Of a stretch of 64,000 nucleotides of DNA, positions 10,229 to 21,200 are shown piece after piece. The notes beneath the pieces are model-generated. The model was not told where the DNA came from, searched no databases, and saw nothing but the letters and a program-made list of their open reading frames with translations. Within the stretch, counting starts at the first letter, position 1; every line of letters begins with the position of its first letter. The position numbers and the translations under genes were made by a program. Source of the DNA: Malus domestica (taxonomy: Eukaryota; Streptophyta; Magnoliopsida; Rosales; Rosaceae); NCBI RefSeq assembly GCF_042453785.1, contig NC_091671.1, positions 28,487,001 through 28,551,000 on the forward strand, given 5' to 3'.

Positions 10229-12316
10229 TGACACACCCCGACCCGAATCAAGATATGATGGCCATCACGTGAGGGTGACGTAGCCATGTGCACAGTGCAG
10301 AAGCAATAATGATAATAAAGAATAAGAATATATGAAAAGCAACTCATAAGAGTACTAGTTAAGACAAGTGCTGGAATATGTGTGAATACACAATCAGAGC
10401 GTAATTAGCCTAAGTTCAGTCCAGAAAACAAGTACTAATTAAACGACACCCAAAGATGCCCTACACTTGTGATAGTCTGTCAGAACCTCCACTAGTCCTC
10501 GTGAGCCACCAACGAACAAGCTTATCTAAAACCTAGAGGGGTGCAAAACATAAAGTGTGAGTGGGCAAAAATAAGGCTTTTCAAAACCATTTCATTATCA
10601 AATGCTCTAACCCCTCGCCGTAAAACATGTATAATTTTCCCATAAATAAAATATAAAAAAATATATATATACACACACATTCAAATCATGCTTCACATAT
10701 CCACATTCATAAGTATGTCATGCCAAAATATAAAACAGAATAAGTAACTCAGGTGAGAATAAATTCATGGATAAATAACATATTAGCCGAAACCCCTGCA
10801 GAAGTTTGTACGGCTGAATTCATAGCCCATTAGTCAATCTAGCCGAAGTCACTGCAAGTGACCTATACGGCACTACACTGCACACGAGTCGGAACCATTG
10901 TAAAGGTCTGTACAACAAGACTGGATGTAATATAATTATGCTCAATGCTACGCTTTCATGATAGCTGTGCGATAAATCGCTAGTCACCTATGAGTCGGAA
11001 CCACCTATGATGGTCTGTACAACAAGACTGTGCACCTAAATTGGATCCAATGTGAGCATATGGTACATGAGGTGACATCATAAACAGGCATGTACCATAT
11101 CTCTGGCTAAATCACAATCATCCGGGGTGCAGTTTTATGAGCTCTCAATCACGTCTCACATTATCAATATCTCATATAACAAAACATAACTCACCTGGTA
11201 CTTCCCTGAGCATCCATAGCACCAATTCATATTATGCATCATATACTAATTCATATGCTAAATATAAATTTTTATGCATGGCATTTCAAAGCATACTTTC
11301 ATTTAAACACATTTTCTGGGAAAATATCAATTATATAGATATATACTGAAAACCAAAAGCCCACTCACTGGTATGTCAAAGGTTCGTAGCCCCCGAGTCA
11401 CCCTTGACTGCGCTCATCCTCGATATAAGTCTCCCATATATGCGAAACAACTATAAAAACGTTAATCTAAAGCACATAACCAAAAATAGCTAATAACTTC
11501 TCATACATTGCTCAAATAGGGTGTTTAAATATACCAACGCGATCTACACAACCTCACGAACATCCTCATATTTTTAGAAAAAAGTTTCGACGTCCCACGT
11601 GCAGGCCAAGGCACGGCCAGACGCGCCCCCAGGCAAGGCCAACCCTGACAGAATCCTTAACCGCCATTAGGGAATATTCTGCTAAAAATTAGAATATTTC
11701 GTTAAAACTAACTTGACGCCGTTAGCTGCCGTTAGGAATATTCCGTTAACTCTGACGAAATATTCTTCTTTCTTCTCCGGTGAACCTCGTTGGTCGCTGT
11801 CGTCGCCGGAAAACTGGAAAATGTTTAAACCTTCATTTCTCTTCCATTTCTCAACCAAATTTCATGAAATCTTAACCAAAATGAAGCTTAGGACTAGAAG
11901 AACACAATCTTATCAATTTCAAGCTCCAAAAATCACGGGATCTCATCGAAGAAAGCATGATAATTCCGACCAAATTTCAAACTTGCCAAACTCGACTTCC
12001 CGACGTCCAAAACACCTCGTTTTTCTTCTCCGAGCTTCATGAAGACGTTCTAAAGCTTCCTAGAGGCTTAAAATCGTCTACAAACTTCACATTTACACGT
12101 GCATGAACAGTACCTCTAATCTGGGTTCTTGGGTTCTCGAGAAAACAAGGGTTTCACAGCTAAAGAAAGGTATGGTTGTGATCCTTAGCTTGCCAAGAAC
12201 TCAAAGACACTAACTTTAGCCTCGATCCATGAGTGATCAAGGGGTTTTGAAACTGGTCCATACGTTGTACGGAAAATGGAAAGAAACCCGAGAGGAAGGA
12301 GAGAGAAAATGTCAAC

Positions 12317-12367
<51 letters not shown>

Positions 12368-12551
12368 TCCATGTGGGTCACCAACCAAACCAACAAAATC
12401 TTACTTCTAATTGGGTCCAATTAATTAGGAATAGAACTAATTGGTCCTCAAGCTTAAGTCTAACTCACACTCCATAACAAAACTCAACATCCAAAGGTAT
12501 ATAAGTAATTTCATGCCGTCGAAAATAAATATTTCGGGATGGGCTGTCACA
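10229..12551 (-). mobile_element. Inner solo LTR, Tekay-type, inserted in the outer LTR
   Basis: Begins TGACACACCCCGACCCG and ends GGATGGGCTGTCACA on the plus strand, so it is in minus orientation. It is flanked by a perfect 5-base duplication 'gatta' (10224-10228 and 12552-12556). About 2,323 bases with no internal region. It contains a long (GA)n run at 12319-12360 where the LTRs at 27 and 36 kb have only short GA tracts. Short ORFs within it are not genes. Confidence 0.88.
12319..12360. repeat. (GA)n microsatellite
   Basis: An uninterrupted GA dinucleotide run of about 40 bases inside the inner solo LTR. It creates Arg-Glu and Leu-Ser repeat ORFs on the two strands, which are artefacts. 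Confidence 0.97.
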
Positions 12552-12894
12552 GATTATCACTAATGTAGGATTCCCTTTGGGTGTTGTATAATTAGTATTT
12601 GTCATGCTGGACTACACTTAGGTTACTTATGCTCTGATTGTTAATTCACACTTTTTATCGCATTGGTACTTTACCTCATCTAGTACTCCAGTTGGTTTGG
12701 TTTTTGTTTATTCGCATTTCCTATATTAATATTGCTTCCGCACTGTGCATATGACTACGTCACCCTCACGTGACGGCCAGCATGCTTCGATCTAGGTCGG
12801 GATGTGTCAAGGGGTGTTATAATTTACTTCTTATCAAAAAGGGAGAAAACTGGTGACAAGTTACGGTTATCCACTATTTTCGGATTCGGAGAGA

Positions 12895-13045
12895 TCATGG
12901 AGAATTTCACCATGCCTGTGGCCACAATAAAACAGACTCACCAACTCGGAGCATTGAACTTGGGACCTCCCACATTTTTTTGTTTATTTGGGTAGCCACA
13001 GTCCATGCACTTACCACTGGACCACTTATTGTGGTTTGGCGGTGT
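12895..13045 (-). mobile_element. Possible tRNA-derived SINE, third type
   Basis: On the minus strand 'tggtccagtggtaagtgc' resembles box A and 'cccaagttcaatgctcc' resembles box B, about 60 bases apart, followed by a degenerate tail. No target duplication was found. Low-to-moderate confidence. Confidence 0.4.
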
Positions 13046-13138
13046 TATAATTTAACATATCGAAATTGTCATAACCTATAAACCGAACTTAAAATCTCTT
13101 CTTTACCAATAAAATAAATATTACTTGATCGTATTAAT

Positions 13139-13320
13139 TTTTTTTTTTTAACAAACAGTATTATCTATACTAAGGGAAATGAGGTGGGGGTCGGCTAAGC
13201 CTCACAATGAGCTAGCAATAATATGATTTAAATTCGCCTTTGGTAAGAATTGAACCTAAGACATTTTACTTACAAGTGAAAATAAATACTATTAGACCGT
13301 AGTACTAAGTAGCACTTTAC
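13139..13320 (-). mobile_element. SINE-like element, copy 2
   Basis: Same family as 7434-7611: plus-strand T-run, then 'aacaaacagtattatc', then 'cctcacaatgagctagc', then 'acttacaagtgaaa' and 'attagaccgtagtactaagt'. It is flanked by the direct repeat CGTATTAATT at 13129-13138 and 13321-13330. Confidence 0.72.
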
Positions 13321-13330
13321 CGTATTAATT

Positions 13331-13970
13331 AACTTACTTGCATTATTCCAGAGCTTTAGGGGGAAAAGATCAGTGACTAATTAATATGGTAGGGTAATTC
13401 GATTTTTAATTCAAATACGAATTGAAGGGTCACCAAGTCATCGCTGTGCACTTGTATTCAATGATCCTTAACTACTTCTTTGACAAATATTTGTACAATC
13501 CATCCAACCATAAATAAATACAATCCATCCACAGTAGACATTTGTAGAAAAATTGCCTCCTAGACCTCTCGCCACGAAGCGTCCACTTTACCCTTTTCTC
13601 AATGTGACGCTTGGCCACTAAATTAAGAGTCTCCCCATGATAAAGATATACGGACAACAACATTTTCCCCTTTTATTTTTCTCTCTCGATGACGAGAGCA
13701 ATTTACATAAATATTGTTCACCGCCATAATAATATTGTAATCTATTAAAATAATAATGTGTTGAAAAATTTACATTGACAAGACACTCATTCTTGCAAAT
13801 GGTGACGTTACGAACAACTATTTAACAGATGTATAATATATTATTTAAATACATAACAATTATCTGTGTCGTTAGTAGTGTGCCCCTGTAATACATTGAA
13901 TGCAATGTGAGAGTTTGCCCCCTCATTTGAACATTTGTCTATGTCCTTGTCTTTTCTAATTTCTTGGGTA
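13331..13970. other. Intergenic spacer
   Basis: AT-rich sequence with no supported gene, RNA or repeat structure. Confidence 0.5.
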
Positions 13971-13971
13971 A

Positions 13972-14152
13972 ACATGCTATTTTTATCACAATTTTTATAT
14001 CATGTTTGTATCACCTATCTAATAGAGACAATATCATGTTTGTATCACCTATCTAATAGAGACAATCTTCATATGTGTTAGTAGATTCTTTTTTTTATTA
14101 GAGAGATAATACAAATATGATATTAAAAATGTGATAAATGTAGCATTACGGT
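13972..14152. mobile_element. MITE with long inverted arms and a duplicated left arm
   Basis: Left arm 'atgctatttttatcac...atcatgtttgtatcacctat' pairs with the right arm 'ttagagagataatacaaata...aatgtgataaatgtagcat'. Within the left arm a block of about 35 bases ('atatcatgtttgtatcacct' onward) is present twice in tandem, so the arms are unequal in length. Confidence 0.65.
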
Positions 14153-14699
14153 TTCTAGGGCAGTGTGGATGGATTGGACAGAGACCTAAGCTAGCTATTT
14201 GGATATATTTGATGAGTAAAAGTGTTATTCGTTTGTCATTATACCTTTAATCAAATAGTGTTTTTAGCTTTTGGGAGTATTGCATGCCGTAATTGGCGTA
14301 TGATGCGGCTTTTGAAGAGTGTTCATACAGTGCTTCATAAGATGCTAAAGCATATGTTATACACTAATAAATTGTGTTCCAACTAATCCGTACCATTTAA
14401 CTATTCATTCCGAAGCAAAACGGATTAGTGACTTTATGTTTGATTTGTGTTCGTTAGGGTTTATTTTAAATCAATTACCATTGGCATTGTCCAAGATACG
14501 CCTTGCCAACTTGGGAATAATATGGAGTGATTACCAATTAACCGCAATATTAGAGGCCTTAATCCTAACCCATTTGTGGTTTTAGAGGATGTATGGCCGA
14601 AATATATATCTCTTACAGTACTTATTACATGACAATAAAAATATATATGAAAAGATAATCCCAGCTAGATCACGTGGCAAAAAGTATTATAAACGTAAG
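14153..14699. other. Intergenic spacer
   Basis: Nothing recognisable; no ORF of note. Confidence 0.5.
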
Positions 14700-15195
14700 G
14701 GAAACTGCTTATTTAGTCATTGAATTTTCATATGAGTAAAAATTAGATCCGTAAATTATTTTTTAAGAAAAATCATTCATTGAATTATAAAAATCTGCCA
14801 ATTACATCCCTAATATTAGATTCAAAACTATTATATTTAATTTTCCGTCAATTTAAGTCACGTTACTTGTATGTGATGCATATTGAATGGTAGATTAGTA
14901 ATTATTCCTAGAAAAATATGTATGAAATTAACTTTGGAGAGTATATTAGATATTAAATTAGCAACCTTTATGAAATGTTAAGAACTTATAGATGAGAAAA
15001 TAACGGTATTACACTCTAAAGTGTGTCAAGTAACTTAAGTTGACGAAAAATTGGATAAAATAGCTTTGAACATATTAGTAAGGATGAAATTAGCAATATT
15101 TAATGAATTTAGGAACTTATTTTACCAAAAATAATAATTCAGTAACCTAATTTTTACTGAGGTGATAATTCAGAGACTAAATCGACACTTCATCC
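14700..15195. mobile_element. Large foldback element
   Basis: The left half (words 'agtaaaaattagatcc', 'aaaatctgccaatta', 'tttaattttccgtcaattta') returns inverted in the right half ('aagttgacgaaaaattgg', 'gatgaaattagcaata', 'cctaatttttactgagg'). The arms are about 160 bases each around a centre of about 150 bases. No coding capacity. Confidence 0.7.
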
Positions 15196-15724
15196 AATAA
15201 AAATATGAAAATATATATAATAATATGTAAGAATTTCTTCTCATCCAATAAGTCCTAGTGTTCACATATTAAACGAACCAAAAGCAAATCTTCGAATGTT
15301 ACAAAGTCCAATTGGGCAACGTACAAATTGATCAGTTGCATCGTGACTCGAATAAATTCTTGACAAATGACAGTGCTCTGGTAGTGGCTCACAGACGGAG
15401 TTTCCTATGTGCTTTGTCCGTTCGTCACAGTGAAGAACAAGAGAGTGACAAGTAGGTGCTTCTATTCGGTTCCTCTCTTATCTGTTCGTTGTCTTCAAAC
15501 AAATTAATGTCAGCAAATCTTGACTCTTCTTCAACTTAAAAACAATAATATATATTATCTTGCTAGGGTTTCTAGATAACTTACTTAAATCCAACGTGCA
15601 TTTAGAAAATAATGAAGATTTATATGTAATGAATTCATTATCTTAAACTGTCTTAACTCAATAATTCGTTGTCATATAAAGAATTCCATGAACCGTTTCA
15701 TATGAGTCCTTTTATTTTTTATAC

Positions 15725-15895
15725 GACGATAATCTATTGTAGGGGGAGAGGGATATGGAATTGGGTTAGGCTAGAAAATAAATGAGTCAGTAACTAAATA
15801 TAGAACTCAACAGAAATATAATATGTCATCGTCATTCATTTAAGTCCAACTTAAGACTTTTTACTTACTAATAAAAAAAAAATCATTACTTCTAA
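15725..15895 (-). mobile_element. Degenerate SINE-like copy
   Basis: The segment with 'ttaagtccaacttaagac' and 'tttttacttacta' matches the 5' half of the SINE-like family, and the left part has the expected 'ttgtaggggg' region. It is heavily diverged and no flanking duplication is seen. Confidence 0.35.
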
Positions 15896-16289
15896 CATAC
15901 TAGTTGACGTATAAATCATTCTAGATGAAATTGTGGAATACTGATGGTCCTTTTATCCCAGTTGGGGACGTTCTTCTTCATATTTAAAGGCTGCTCTTTG
16001 ACTTTAGAGTTCACGTGGTGCAGATTATACTCACCTAATCCCACATTCCCAATTTCCTAATTAGTATAAACGGATGCCATCACTGATTAAACAAGTTGCA
16101 GAACATTCCCGTTTTATCTCTCTTGCACTACCCCTAATACGCATGCAAGCAATATTCCCATACTTATCATTGTTTTTTAGACTAAGTGCTGCACTAACGG
16201 CTATACTTTTGGTATTTTCCAGCGTCGAAAGTTCCTATAACATAATCTGCAGGAAGATCATATTATTATAAATCAATTTACGATAGGGA

Positions 16290-16415
16290 AGTGTTTCTGA
16301 CACTCAAAAAATCTATTCTACACTCCTTAAAAGTGTATTTTTCTTTCCTATTATAAAAAGTTTGAAGGGTAGAATGAGATTTTTGGAGTGCTAATAACAA
16401 TTCATTTACGATAAA
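16290..16415. mobile_element. Small MITE
   Basis: 'cactcaaaaaatctattcta' with 'cactcc' on the left is inverted on the right as 'gggtagaatgagatttttgg' with 'agtgct'. About 110-125 bases with 30-base inverted repeats and no coding sequence. Confidence 0.65.
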
Positions 16416-18140
16416 TGAAAATCATTATTTCGAAGTGTAATATGTATAAAGGAGTGCTGAAATTTAATTACTTCTTCTGTTGGGAGTTGATCTTGTTGGA
16501 AGTTGGTGAGTGGGGAACTGGGAAGACATGAAACTTATTAAAAAGGATGATGAAATTTACGAGGAAGACAAGAAAGAAGAAACCTGCTCTCCATCATCTT
16601 AAATCGTTCTGGTTACAATGCTTTAAGTTGTTTGTTTGTGTGTACATTTAGGTGTTAGCTAGGAGTTCATGTCATAATTTTTATGCTATTGCATCCCGGC
16701 ACACATGTGTATCATAATAGAAAGTTGAGGTTTTCACCATCTGATTGGCATTATGGAGAGCAATCCAACTTATTTAAGGTCATTTCAAAACGCTCTCTTA
16801 TGTGTGGCGAATATTCAAGTTAAACATGTGAACAATACAAACGGGGTGATATGAAGCATGTGTGGCAGCTGAATTTTCCATGGGGCCAATCTGCTATGAT
16901 AATATGAAGAAAATTTGAGGTTACATCATAAAATCAATCGGCAATATATGGAGTATAACCCAACTTACTTTTAAGCCCATGCAAAATCTCTTCTCCATCT
17001 ATATGGAATTTATTCTCAACAATCACCTTCACATGAAATACAAATGCCTAGACTGTTAAGAAAACACTACTAAAACTCTAAGGTGCCATTTCATAATTTC
17101 GCTTTAAAATTTTTGGTGTGTACTTTCATTTGTTTAGAAGTGAAAACAATTTTTATTTGTCATGCCTAAACGATGTCTAATATGAATAAAACGTTATCAG
17201 TTATGAATTTATATAGTGAAAGTACGTTAATCACAATGAGAGAATAAGGTGGTGTATCCATGGGTGGTGGATGCAAGTACCGTTCACCTTTGTATACTTG
17301 GACTTTGAAAATTAGGCTATGTTTGGGTGAGAGATTTCTATGTACCAAGGCTACGACATGGTTAAGATTCTAGTTTTTCTTTAAAACCTAATCGTTTGAT
17401 AATCCAATGTTTTATATTTGGGCCAAGGTAAATGAATAGGTTTAAACTCAGGTGGGCTCTCATCACGAACTTCACACTTTTTCACTTTGTTTCGGGTACA
17501 GAAGCCCAATCCGTTTCCTTCATTTGTAGACTAGGCAGGCCTGTTAACCCGATCCAAGCCTTTTCCTTCATGTGGGCGCGCCTGAGCTGTAGTAACGGCT
17601 ACTAATTTGAACTATCTGGCAAATTGACTAATTTGTCCTTTTAAGCTGAGCCTTATTTCAAAAAATTATATTTAAAATAAATAAATATTATATTTTCATT
17701 GAGAAAACAAAATTAGAAGAGATTTTAGTTTTAAAATATAAAAATAACGAGTGTTTTTTTTTATCCACAATTGAAGATAAGAGAACAAAACCATAAAGTA
17801 AAATAAAATTTTGGATTACAAGTGTAATATATTCACAAGAAATTTTTATTCTATTTTATGGTTTACTATATTTGAAGTGGATTTGGTAATTTGTGGGACA
17901 AAACAAATTTGATGATGTTATAAATATGACCGTTTTATGTTGTATGCGGTCTATGATATATACTGACTTCTTACTAATATCTAGTGAGAAGAATCATCCA
18001 TAAAAAAGAAAAAAGAAAAAAAAAAGCATGGTTTAAATATTGACATAAATTTATACATTTTCACACTTCAGTCATTTTCCTATTTTTTGAATTAATCATT
18101 AGTTTGAAAAATATTAAAAATAAAAACATATCAAAATCAT
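16416..18140. other. Intergenic spacer upstream of the kinesin gene
   Basis: AT-rich DNA without a supported gene. Short ORFs have no recognisable domain. Confidence 0.5.
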
Positions 18141-18144
18141 CTTT

Positions 18145-18155
18145 CTCAACGGTCA
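18145..18155 (+). promoter_or_regulatory. MSA-like mitotic promoter element
   Basis: 'ctcaacggtca', about 105 bases upstream of the kinesin ATG, matches the plant M-phase-specific activator consensus YCYAACGGYYA with one mismatch and an intact AACGG core. Such elements are bound by three-repeat MYB (MYB3R) factors and drive G2/M expression of cytokinesis genes. A perfect match (tccaacggtca) lies in exon 2 at 18708-18718. Function here is inferred. Confidence 0.55.
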
Positions 18156-18259
18156 TAATCCCTCTCCTCCTCCACGTTTAAAAAAACAACGCTCTCCTTC
18201 CTCTCTCTCCAACGTTTTCGAATTCAAACTCTCTCTAGATTGCTCGCGATCTTAGAACA

Positions 18260-21200
18260 ATGAGGACGAAGAACAAAAACACCGACAGCGCCGGCGAGTC
18301 TCGGTTTTTAGGAACCATTTCGGCTTCTTCGCTTCGAAACCTCCTTCCCAGATCCACTTCCACCAAGAACAGCAAATCCATCTTCAACCTTCGAAACCCT
18401 AACTCCGAAAACACTCCTCCACTCAGTCCTAACATCCAGACCAATCGCCACGCTGGCGACGATCCGTCTGCTTCGCCAATCAAGCCTGTACTCTCCGATC
18501 TGTCCAAATCTCAGATCACAGAATCGGACGGCCAGGAACAAGCGTCGGCTGCTCTTAACTCACCAACGGTGAAGGGATTTATGAACTATTGTTTACGTTT
18601 ATTGTCTAAATTCGGAATCTGAGAATTAAGAACCTAAGCAATTTGAAAATTGAATATTAGAAGCTTAATTTTTGAAACTGCTTAATTTTCAGAGTGTGAT
18701 TGATCGATCCAACGGTCAGGGTGAACTCCTACCACCTCTGGACCCATCAGTGAAGGTAATTGAAATTTTTTTCATTCATTTACATATTTTTTGTATCATT
18801 ACCTCTTGTTTTTCTTATTTTCTTTGGGTTTTTTAAATTTGTACAGGTTGTGGTGAGAATTAGACCTACTAAAGATGGTGCAAATTGGGGAGATCGGACA
18901 GTTAAGAAGGTTTCTTCGCGCAGTTTGTCCGTTGGGGACCGTACATTTTCATTTGATTCGGTTTTTGATTCGAAATCCGGACAGGTAAGATTCTTTGATT
19001 AGTATGGAGTTACATTTTTAAGCTCTGAGTAGGTGAAACCTGAACAATATGAAGAGTGAGGAATTGGATTTTGTTACTCTTCTTAGCTTCGACAACAAAA
19101 GTCAAGTGGATTTTGATTCATGGTTACTTTTTTGGTTCGTACCAGGAAGATGTTTTTCAGATGGTTGGTGTGCCTGTGGTTGAAAATGCATTAGCCGGTT
19201 ACAATACTTCCATCTTGTCATATGGACAGGTACGAATTCATATCCGTAGATGAAAGTCATTTGAACTAGGACAATTTTGTATTTGTTGTGTGAATACCTT
19301 TTATTGATTTCTCTTTAGAGCGGAAGTGGCAAGACATACACACTATGGGGTCCGCCGAGTGCTATGGTTGAGGATGCCTCTCCTGGAAGTTGCCAAGGCA
19401 TTGTTCCACGCATCTTCCAAATGTTGTTTTCTGAGATTCAAAGGGTACGCTTTTTGGTTTCTTGTTTAGTTTTATAGCTGGAAAATTGCGAAAGCACTAA
19501 GTAGGCGTGTATTGACATGTATTCATTAATGTTTGTTTGGGATTTGTACATGCAGGAGCAAGAGAACTCTGAAGGGAAACAGTTGAATTACCAGTTCCGT
19601 TGCTCTTTTCTCGAGGTATACTTGTTCTTACGTTTCTAAATTCTTTCTATAATATATAGCCTAGTATCCTTATTTAGTAATGTGGTTTGTAAATTTTTCT
19701 CTACCACAGATATATAACGAACAAATAGGAGATTTACTTGATCCAACCTTGCGGAACCTTGAGGTGGAGGTTTTCTTTAATATTAAGTTCTTTCACTGAT
19801 GCTTGTTTTTCAATTTTTTGGGTACATTAGTAAATGCTTAAGATACTAATGGGTATTACTTTAATCTGTTTTAGATTAAGGATGACCCAAAAAATGGATT
19901 TTATGTTGAGAATCTGACTGAGGAGTATGTGACTAGCTATGAGGATGTGACACAAATTTTGATTAAGGTGAGCTATGTACGTACAATTTTCCATTTACCA
20001 TCGAGGTCCAAATGTCTATTTTTTCTCGTTTTCTGCTTCACATACTCATCAAGTTTTCTGTACCTGGAGCAGGGGCTTTCAAGTAGAAAAGTTGGAGCAA
20101 CTAGCATGAACTCCAAGAGCTCAAGGTCCCATATTGTTTGTACATTCATCATCGAATCCTGGTGTAAGGTAAATGCACATTGAAATTTTAGATCTACTAA
20201 TGGGATATTATTTTTCTAGAATAGAAGGTGGTTTAATTATTAGTTTCGTGTCTGTCACTTGAGCGTAGTGCTTAATTACTTCATTCTACAGGAGACCTCA
20301 TCCAAGTGCTTTGGTAGCTCAAAAACAAGCAGGATGAGTTTTGTTGATCTTGCTGGCCTGGATAGAAATAAAGGTGATGATGATACAGGTAGAAAATGTG
20401 CGAGGGAAGACAAATATGTAAAGAAGTCATTGTCAAGGCTTGGGTATGATTCCGCAACCTTCTTCTTATCTGATTCCTTCACTTTCAAATTTCATAATTT
20501 TTCCATCAGGCACCTAATTGTAGACAACTTCTTGTTACAATATGACGAATACATCCCCGATGACAACATAAGAAAAATAGTTGCTCACTATTACTTTCTT
20601 CTGCATTAAATTATTATTCGTACACAAGGATCTCTTTTATGGAAAGATAACAAAGCTTTTGAGTATTTCTAGACTTTGACGATCATTTGTCTATGGCCAG
20701 TACTGTAACTTTTCAAGGATTAATGTTGTTATTTTGGTGCAGGCTTTTGGTAAATACTCTTGCAAAAGCGCCTCAGTCTGGAAAATCTGAAGATGTTCCA
20801 TTTAAGTCTTCCTGCTTAACAAATTTACTGCGAGAATCAATTGGTGGCAACTCAAAACTAACTGTCATATGTGCAATTTCCCCAGATAACAAGTATTTGA
20901 CTGCACTCTGCTAATTGCTTTTTTCCTATGAAGTTTGATTTATTATTAATATGCTTGGATACTTGCATAGCATACATACATTTACTGATGAAACATGTAG
21001 TCAATGTATTGTAAGTCCTCGGAAAATTGATTGTGCTTGTCAAATGCAGAAATAATGGTGAGATACTGCAAACACTAAGGTTTGGAGAACGAGTGAAATC
21101 TGTTAGGAATGAACCAGTAATAAATGAAATAACAGAGGATGATGTTAATGATCTGAGTGATCAAATTCGCCAGTTAAAGGTACTAAGTTCTTTGTAGTTC

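Larger units (their letters stand above)
8257..12809 (+). mobile_element. Outer solo LTR, Ty3/gypsy Tekay-type, split by a nested LTR
   Basis: The LTR starts TGTGACAGCCCGTCCCG at 8257 and resumes after the inner insertion at 12557 to end in GGGATGTGTCA at 12809. Without the insertion it is about 2,225 bases. Flanks are 'ggggg' (8252-8256) and 'agggg' (12810-12814), a near-perfect 5-base target duplication. Both termini and much of the interior resemble, in opposite orientation, the LTRs of the coding element at 24539-36416. No PBS, PPT or coding sequence is attached, so it is a solo LTR left by LTR-LTR recombination. Confidence 0.8.

Noticed and set aside
12160..12477. Leu-Ser and Arg-Glu repeat ORFs on both strands
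   Set aside because: Produced by the (GA)n microsatellite inside the inner solo LTR.
16074..16271. 65-codon hydrophobic ORF
   Set aside because: It has possible membrane character but no family match I can support and no splice or promoter context.
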